NCBI GenBank assembly: GCA_973895155.1
Contig: OZ316899.1
Span: 620,001-684,000, forward strand
Direction of reading: 5' to 3'
Length of the DNA: 64,000 nucleotides
Source of the DNA: Marsupella aquatica
Lineage: Eukaryota > Marchantiophyta
Below, piece after piece: positions 57,146 through 64,000 of the stretch. Both the position numbers and the translations under genes were made by a program. Each line of letters opens with the position of its first letter. Position 1 is the first letter of the stretch. Under the pieces are notes generated by a model. It saw only the letters and a program-made list of their open reading frames with translations, had not been told where the DNA came from and did not search any database.

Positions 57146-59995
57146 TCAGACGATATTGGCATTTGCTACAAGGCCGCGGACCTCAGTTAGAGTCAAGATA
57201 GGTTGGTTTACACATTGATCCGTGTCAATGTCCCTTTTACAGATGTTTGCAAAGCACCAGTACAAGTGCTTGCACGGGAAGTAGGCTCTTCCCATCGACT
57301 CCCTATACATGAAATCCTTGCAGGAGCAACTTGGGAAGACACAGATCTGGACGCAATGTACTGAAGTTTGCCCCCTGCTAGTGTTGTTCACCATGAGCCT
57401 TATGCCGGTAGCATTCCCTGTTTCAATTCTCCTCATTGACGTGCACACAATGGCCTCGATCTTAGCATTTTGGATACGTGCTAATGCATCCTTGGGGGGG
57501 TCTGACCTCCTTCGCCTTGCCTGGCCATTGCAGCGAGTACCACGATCGTCAGGCCTTGTAGGATCTGGCCGCTCTGGGTATGTGTTCAAATCCATGATGA
57601 TGTCGCCAGCACTCACTACCTCATTCATAACATCACCACCAGAAATGACATCCACTCCATTGTTGTGCAGGAAAATAACCTCTGCTTCTGTAAGATTAGT
57701 ACCACGAGAGACCGGAAACTTTGAAGGCAATGGTGGTAGCACGCCGGTAATGAAAGGCAAAGAGGATTTTGTGCAACACTGGTTGTTCGGACAAAACCAA
57801 TACGGATATGGAACACCTGGTTCATTAAATTTACTCCCCGCCAGCCAACAAATACCAACAACACCCAATCCGCTCACTTTCAATCCTGCCTCTCTAATAA
57901 ATCGAGCACATACTCCCCGTTCCTTGCCTTTGAACGCACCTCTACAACCGGGACTCTTACCACATGTTGAGATGCGGGCCAGAAATAACGTCCCTGGCAC
58001 CAAATCAGTTTCCTGAACATGTCTTCTGACGGGCTCCGGACGTGGGGTTGACCTTGTCGTCCGTTGGAGAGGTTCCACAATGACAACTTCAGGCTCGCCC
58101 GAGCCACTACCGCCATCAGAAGACAGATCCACAACTTCAGGATCTGTGCTTTTTAAGGTTGCGTCCCTGTTTGCAACCCCCTTGAACTTCCTCTTCTTTG
58201 GTCTCGTTACCAGAACAATGTCAGGCCTATGTGAATCTTCTACTACCACATGAGCGCCAGATACGGCCTTCCCGCGCTTCATAGAAACCGTTTCTACATC
58301 TCTGCTAAGTGGGTCCGCCGACGAGAACTTACGCAATTCTGGTTGAGTTATAACTGTGTTCAATTTTGAAAAGAAAGATTCCACATTCCCAACAGCAGTA
58401 GCGTCTCGAAGTCGGAGTTCAAATAGGCTCGGTCCCCGCCCTTTCCTCCCACTGTGTTGGTAGTGCTCCAAAGATGCAACCTGGCTCAATGCTTGAGTTG
58501 CATCTAAGTTACAGGACTGTACTAACCCAACCTTTCTATTAGAGGACCATTTCCGCATGACCGCATGCACCGACTCTGCCCCGCTGTGGTTAGGCATCAG
58601 CGCAGCCTTTTCTCTGTCCATCTCCTACAATTTCCAAGAAGAATGTCAATACAATTGGAAATATATCTCGGCGACCGCCGCCGATATTTGACAGAAAGCG
58701 TTACAGATAGAGGTCGTCCAATTGAACATCCCTTCAACTGACCCCATGTCAGTGAGCTTCGCCGAGATTTGACGGATTTCATGCATATAGAGGAAAAGCG
58801 TTAGACACTTACAAGTCTTAAAAAATTTCCCCATTGAGAAAACCGAACAATCCACCAAGACATCCACGTTGTGAGCTCCTTCGCTTTTCCGGGTAGCGCG
58901 TTGCCCTCGCTCCACCACGTCTTAAGCTTCTCAAAAACTCGAAATGCAAGAACTATGTTGTCGGCGTGTCGAAGCGAATCTAGAATTTCCTTATGCTCAA
59001 ATCTCTTCTGTGGGACAATGTGCTTCTGCACCCTCCACTGATTGGGCCCAGTGAAACGCATCAGACCTCTCTCTATGGGTATTTACCTTTCCATCCCAAA
59101 ATTCATTGCGGATTGCATTCCACCCAGCAGTAGCATTATCAGCCATAAAGCCACAAAATTCAACATTGATAAGCCCATGTTCTCCACACACCCTCCTCAT
59201 GACCTTCCATGCAGTTTGTAATGCCGCACTATCTTCTGAAACCAGCTCACAAACAAAGATTGTGCACAGGCCCCGATAGAAATGGTCATACACGTGTGCT
59301 GACATGGTGCACCATTTGTTGTCAAGTATATGATGCATCACATCAGACATCATCCATGAATGCTCGAGATCCCCGCCTGGCTGCATTCTTCGAACAAGGT
59401 CCACCCCGGAACCAGGACCTTCTGTACTCATTTTTAAAATGTGCGGTCGCTCATCTGTTCCCACGTTTTGGGATGGGAACAAAACACTTTGGATAAACGG
59501 AAAGGCAGTCACCTTCCGCATCTCCAGTATCATGTTAAGATCAGACGACACATGACTGTACTTCTTGATGCTCCTGATCATAGAGCAAAAAACGGATTCA
59601 TCACCGAGGATGGACAACATTTCATTAAGGTCTCTTGCCTCCTCAGATGTCACCATTTCAGCCACTGGGTCTTCAAGGATATCTTTAAGTTTCTGTATTG
59701 CCTCGCCCTTGATAACAGACAGCATAGCAGTCGGACTCATCTTCAGCTCCACCTCCACAAGATTGCGCACAACTGATCGTTGATCCTTGTTATGCGTGAA
59801 CATTGCAGGATGGGTGTGATTTCCTATATGCATCGCAACACGAGACTTGTGACAATAATTCACGTCATCCTTGGTTGGAGTGATATAGTACATCTCACTT
59901 GGGCATCGAGCTATACACCTGGGAGGCCTCTTGCAGTACGTACAAATTACACTCGATGGGGGAAGATCGCGTCCAACAGGTGTGGTGCGTCCCAT
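57146..59995 (-). pseudogene. MULE-like transposase with SWIM zinc finger
   Basis: ATG 59995 (MGRTTPVGRDL) starts a frame with a CTYCKRPPRCIARC cluster, and later VYDHFYRGLCTIFVCELVSE and FCGFMADNATAGWNAIRNEF, which fit the acidic positions of a DDE transposase core. FHWAQSV near 59060 needs a frameshift into the next segment (HIVPQKRFEHKEILDSLR, FEKLKTWWSEGNALPGKAK). A GT-AG intron (58812-58625, donor GTAAGT) joins in phase 0 to the last exon 58624-57146. That exon ends in a SWIM finger: CSCKDF, a spacer, then CKHLYW, the C-x-C-xn-C-x-H pattern common in MULE/FAR1 proteins. No terminal inverted repeats were found. The open last exon of 491 codons suggests fairly recent decay. Confidence 0.7.
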
Positions 59996-59999
59996 GGCT

Positions 60000-60884
60000 C
60001 CCTAAACCCCAGAAACCCCCCTTCACAAGCCGATTCCCGCAGGTTTCGTGCTTGGCGAGGCTGTTTCCGCGGCTTAGTGGCATGGGATGCTGCTAACCTC
60101 CCTCTACTACTACTATTAACATTTTACACACATATACTGGACAGATCCTTCATCGGGTCATGAGATACGTAGCCGGCCTAATCTAGGCCTTCCCTTGTCT
60201 TCCCCTCCTTCTTGTTAGGTATATTTGGATTCCACCGCCGGAATGATCCCCAATAGGCTTGGTTAAGCCGCTAAGACCTCTCTCAGCTCGACACATCCAA
60301 CTCTCACTCCCTTGCTTACTTTCCTTCATCTATTAGTTGATGTGGGCACTCTTCACACAAGTTAATGCGACACACAAATAGCAAAATGACTCCTTCTGAC
60401 TGAGTCATACCATGCACTTGCCATACAAATAGTACATCTCATACACAAGCTCTGCGAACTAAGCCGTGAGGCCAACTCTATTCAGCTCTTAGGCATGAGG
60501 AAACATGAATATACACAAGGGTCATTGTATGACTAACCGAGAGCTTCTCTTACTACTTGATCCCAGCCCGGCTGGTGCAACTAAAAACTTGCTAAAGAAG
60601 AGGCCCTGAGCTCCCCGCTGCCCAGGTACTTATCCTGGTAGTGGATCCGCCTAATTCTTTGCAGCGTAAGCCTAATCTACCTAACTGAATCTACCTATGT
60701 ACAGCGAGGCAGGAGTACAAGTGTTGCTCTTACCAGTGGAACCGCAATCCCACTAAGCTAAGTGTCAGGGCCGCCTCCTGGTCCTGATCCTAATCCTAAA
60801 CTTAGAGATTTGAGCCCGCCCTGCCCACTCATGCCTCCTCCCTCCACGTCCGCCCTCCTTGAAAGGAGCGGCCCTCCACCACCA
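60000..60884. other. Gene-free stretch
   Basis: No supported gene. A pyrimidine tract (CTTCCCTTGTCTTCCCCTCC at about 60189-60208) would read as a purine tract on the minus strand, where a polypurine primer of the neighbouring minus-strand retroelement might lie. I could not find matching terminal repeats within the window. Confidence 0.4.
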
Positions 60885-63800
60885 TCATGGCAGCGGTGTC
60901 TGTCCCTCAGTGGACGCCCCCAATGCTTCCTCCTCAGCCACTGCCGTAGGTTCGTTCTCTGACAGATTAGCTGTCCTTGACTGAGTCAACTCTCCATCGG
61001 CCTGACTAGGTCCACCCCCGGCATCGGCTACGGTATCGGCTTCAACATCAGCCTCGGCTACGGCCTCCCCTGCACACTTAAGTGGCAGATTGGGTACCTC
61101 GGCTTCATTACCGAGTATCCTGGCCTTGGCTTTGTCATCCCCTTCTAGGGTAGTTGGATCCTCTGCCGTAATCCTGCCTGAGGTCGGTGCTGGGTTTACC
61201 TCCATGGTCACCACGGCCTGTGGAGCCGTATTACTCCTTGACCCTGAAGGTTTCCGTTTCTTCTTCTTTTCTGGTTTGGCAGCTGGCCCCTTCCCCTTCT
61301 CACTTACTTCCGGCACTGGTGCAAATGGCGCGGTTTGTCCTTCGGCCAGTACCACTCCTGGTAACTTAGTGGCCTCAATTTGAGTTGGCCCTGATGAAGC
61401 CAAGCACTTAAATACTGCGGCTTGTTTCTTCAGCCGCTCCGTTTGGTTGTCGGCTCGTCGTTGTAAGTTCTCTAGCTTCCGCGTGCTTTCCTCCAACTCC
61501 TCCTGCACTTCGTCCAGGTCCTTGCGCGCCTCCTCCAACTCCTTCTGGGCTTCCTTCAATTCCTTTTTAAACGCAGCTCTCTCCTCCTGGGTCGCTCTTA
61601 ACTCCTTGTCGAGCTCTGCAATGATGACAGACTCCATCTGGTTCATCTTGGCGTAAGTTTGATCGAGCATATTGTCCTTCTCACGCAGGTCGGCTTTGAA
61701 GTTGGCCGTCAGGGACGCAAGCTCCTGCTGCAGCGCAATAATCCCTTGATAGGATTTCCCTAACTCGGCCTCCTTCTTCTCAAGGGCTCCGCGGATAACC
61801 TCGAGCTCCCCCTTCAATGCCCTTTCCCTTCTCTGGGTCTCCGCCATGGCCCGGTTGTTGGCCGTTATGTGGGCCTCCTCTGCATCCCTCAGCTCTCGCT
61901 TCCACTTCTCCCGCTCCTTGATTGCATCGGCCAACTCTCCTTGGGTTCGAGTTAGTTTATTCTCGATAATCCGATTATCAGACTGTGCGGTATCCAATTG
62001 GCCCTGCATGATATTTAGCTCATGCCGCTTAATCCGCAGCTCATCTTGGGCTTTCTTGGCTGCCCCCAGGTCTTTGATTTTGGCTTCTCTTACCCTAAGC
62101 CGACGGATGACCTCGTCCTTCTTGCTTCTTTCCAAAGCCACCGCTTCTTCTAATTGGCGCTTCTGCAACATCTCCCTCTGGAAAAAGGGTCCTTGCTCCA
62201 ACTCCCCCCCAAAGATGCTGAGTGCTAGCTCTCCACACATTTCCCCGTACTCCATGGCTCTATCCTTAGCATAGGTGGAGTAACTAGAAGTCATCGGCAT
62301 CAACCACCGCGGCCTCTACTCCCAAGCCGTCTTGCGGATTTCTTCTATGGTGGCAAGAGGGTTGCTTTGTTTTTCTGCAAGCCGCCTGATGTCCTCTGGC
62401 CATTCTCCTCCTGGTAAATCCTTTTCCCTAGCCAGGGCTGCCTCTCTTCCTCCCTGATTCGCTCCTGAAATTCCTGCGCCGTCTGTTTTATGCCGTCAAA
62501 GCTCGGGGGAGCGACATCTGGTGGGGGAGACTCGGGGCTGCTCTGCTGGCTTGGGTCTCCTCGAACTACTCTTGGGAGCGTGGGGATGAACCGGCCACAG
62601 GTCCTTACTCCTGGAACATGATGATCCGACCCGTAGCCGGAGTCATCATTGCTGTAGTCCTCTACCGCCTCCTCTTCGGCTTGGACTACCGGCTTCTCCC
62701 GCTGTTCTCCTGGTTTTGTTGCAAACACGGCTTCACCTCTCACCGGTCTTGGTTCCTCTTCCGGCTTCCGTGTTGATCTCTTGTTCTCCTTGTCGTGGCC
62801 GGGAGCTACGGCCTGCTTTTCCTCGGCTTCGGGACTTGAGGCTCCTACATACATCCGGACTCCCGGCTCGTGTTCCGGCCTCCCTCTCTCCTTGACTCCA
62901 GTAAAGGGGTTTTCCCTTGTAAGCCGGCTTAGGTCGGCTTTTGGGGCAGCGTCCTGTATCGGTGCCGGTTCTATTGTCGTTGCCGGAACCGTTCTCCTTT
63001 CCTTCTCCAGCAATTTCAGCAGATTCTGCATGCATGGTTGCTGCATCGGCAAGTCTTCTTTCCTTGGTCTAAACACCTGCTCGATCGTCGGACTGTCAGG
63101 CTGGTTGGGCTTCTCTGGTGCCGGCCTCTGCTCTGGGACCTCCTCCGGTGCTCTTGTCGATAGGGGAAGTACTGGGGCAAAGATTTGACTTCTGGCATAC
63201 CGGCACAACAGCGGCATGTGATAGCCAAGTTGGGACACGCTTCCCACGCCGATCACCTGCTGTTCCTCCTTCAAGATCTTCTTCAGTTGGTTGAGGAGGT
63301 ACCCGTTGTAATCCCGGCTTGGGTCTGGCCTTTCTGCCAGGTAGGCCTGAGCCTTGTCGATCTCTGCCCTCGGCAAGTTACAGTGCATGGTCACCCGCAA
63401 GAAATCAATCATCTCTCCGATGTGCGGGTTGGTGCAGGTGTTCCGGAAGAAGCCATTCTTTGTTGATGGTCCTGGGAACGACCGAAACTCCTTGTCAGGT
63501 AAGGTCTTCCTGGTATCAACCTTGGTCTTATTACCCATCGGCAAGCCAAACACTTCAGCAATCACCCATGGAGTGAGATAGAAATCCTTCCCATACACCC
63601 TCGTGGAATTGGTCTCGGGTTCCCATGATCCCACGAATTCTAACAAGTCTGAGTCCGGCACCTCCGGCTTCAGCCATGGTAATCTTACGAAGGCTTCCAA
63701 GCCGGATCCGGCCATGAAGCCTTGGTACTTCTTGGTCTGCATGGCTGTAAAGCATGCATCCTCCTCCCGTGCAAAGTGTAATTGCACTTCCTCCGGTAGG

Positions 63801-63979
63801 GTCGCCGCCCAGCCTTTCCAGGTGTCATCGTTTGTTGGAATGGCATTGATGGGGTCGACCTCCTCCTCCTCGGCTTCTCTTTGCCTCCTGCTCTGTTGTT
63901 CTGCTGGCTTCTTTGGTGCCGCCGACCGCGTTCTTTTTGCCGGGGTGGCCTCTTCATTGTTGTTCCCCTTCCTCTTCAT
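60885..63979 (-). pseudogene. Gag-like plus coiled-coil protein (family A, long member)
   Basis: ATG 63979 (MKRKGNNNEEATPAK) begins a protein with a basic, acidic-rich N-terminus. A globular domain follows (TWKGWAATLPEEVQLHF, FYLTPWVIAEVFGLP, NGFFRNTCTNPHIGEMIDFL), then a long Pro/Glu/Arg-rich linker. Near 62450 a frameshift is needed: the real coding reads GGREAALAREKDLPGGEWPE, then LATIEEIRKTAWE, TAG near 62307, and RPRWLMPM. It continues to 60885 through about 300 residues of heptad coiled coil (KELKEAQKELEEARKDL) and an acidic tail. The plan resembles plant putative gypsy-type transposon proteins (PF04195-like): a mobile-domain fold followed by a coiled coil. It is related to the gene at 12.5-14.4 kb. 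No RT is visible; the rest may lie beyond the window. Confidence 0.6.
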
Positions 63980-64000
63980 CTCGGCTGTCGTGGATGTCTC

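Noticed and set aside
57309-58016. A 235-codon plus-strand frame
   Set aside because: It is antisense to the SWIM exon of the transposase and has no recognisable domain.
1-64000. tRNA or rRNA genes
   Set aside because: I looked for cloverleaf-like and conserved rRNA words and recognised none; short divergent RNA genes could still be missed by eye.

Overview
The window looks like repeat-rich nuclear DNA of a streptophyte (green plant lineage). The evidence is the set of transposons: plant-type Ty1/copia and Ty3/gypsy elements, an L1-type LINE with a plant zf-RVT tail, CACTA transposases with DUF4218/DUF4216 ends, a MULE-like transposase with a SWIM zinc finger, and GT-AG introns. A gypsy element carrying a DNA methyltransferase points, from what I remember of the literature, towards charophyte algae. 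That is inference; a moss, lycophyte or fern is not excluded. I see no gene that I can call an ordinary host gene with certainty.

Layout. 0-5.7 kb, all on the minus strand: a multi-exon Gly/Trp-rich ORF set, the spliced C-terminal half of a CACTA transposase, a tandem-BRCT protein, and PHD-like zinc fingers just upstream of it. 5.7-12 kb: no gene seen. 12.5-14.4 kb (minus): a decayed gag-like gene. 14.8-23.1 kb: an L1-like LINE split by a complete but decayed copia element with TSD GTAAT. 23.7-33.45 kb: a Ty3/gypsy element reading gag, protease, cytosine-5 DNA methyltransferase, RT, RNase H, integrase, PHD finger. 33.6-35.5 kb: short-motif and polypurine repeats. 35.65-41.54 kb: a young copia element with identical 135-bp LTRs, TSD TCCAG and one open 1362-codon ORF that lacks the start of its RT. 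42.5-52.36 kb: a CACTA transposon with matching terminal repeats and TSD ATG, carrying a broken transposase, a divergent second gene and an intact SET-domain gene. 52.6-60 kb (mostly minus): an AT-hook gene, a 37-bp minisatellite, two duplicated F-box-like genes and a spliced SWIM-type transposase. 60.9-64 kb (minus): a second, longer member of the gag-like family seen at 12.5 kb.

Main point. Two unrelated mobile elements carry chromatin-modifier domains: a DNMT3/DRM-like methyltransferase plus a PHD finger in the gypsy, and a SET domain in the CACTA. The PHD/BRCT protein beside the other CACTA remnant may be a third case. The gypsy's eight in-frame stops can all be read as C-to-T changes (CAG to TAG, CGA to TGA), as expected if the element was itself heavily cytosine-methylated. 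All coordinates and domain calls come from reading the sequence and the translated frames; no database search was possible.
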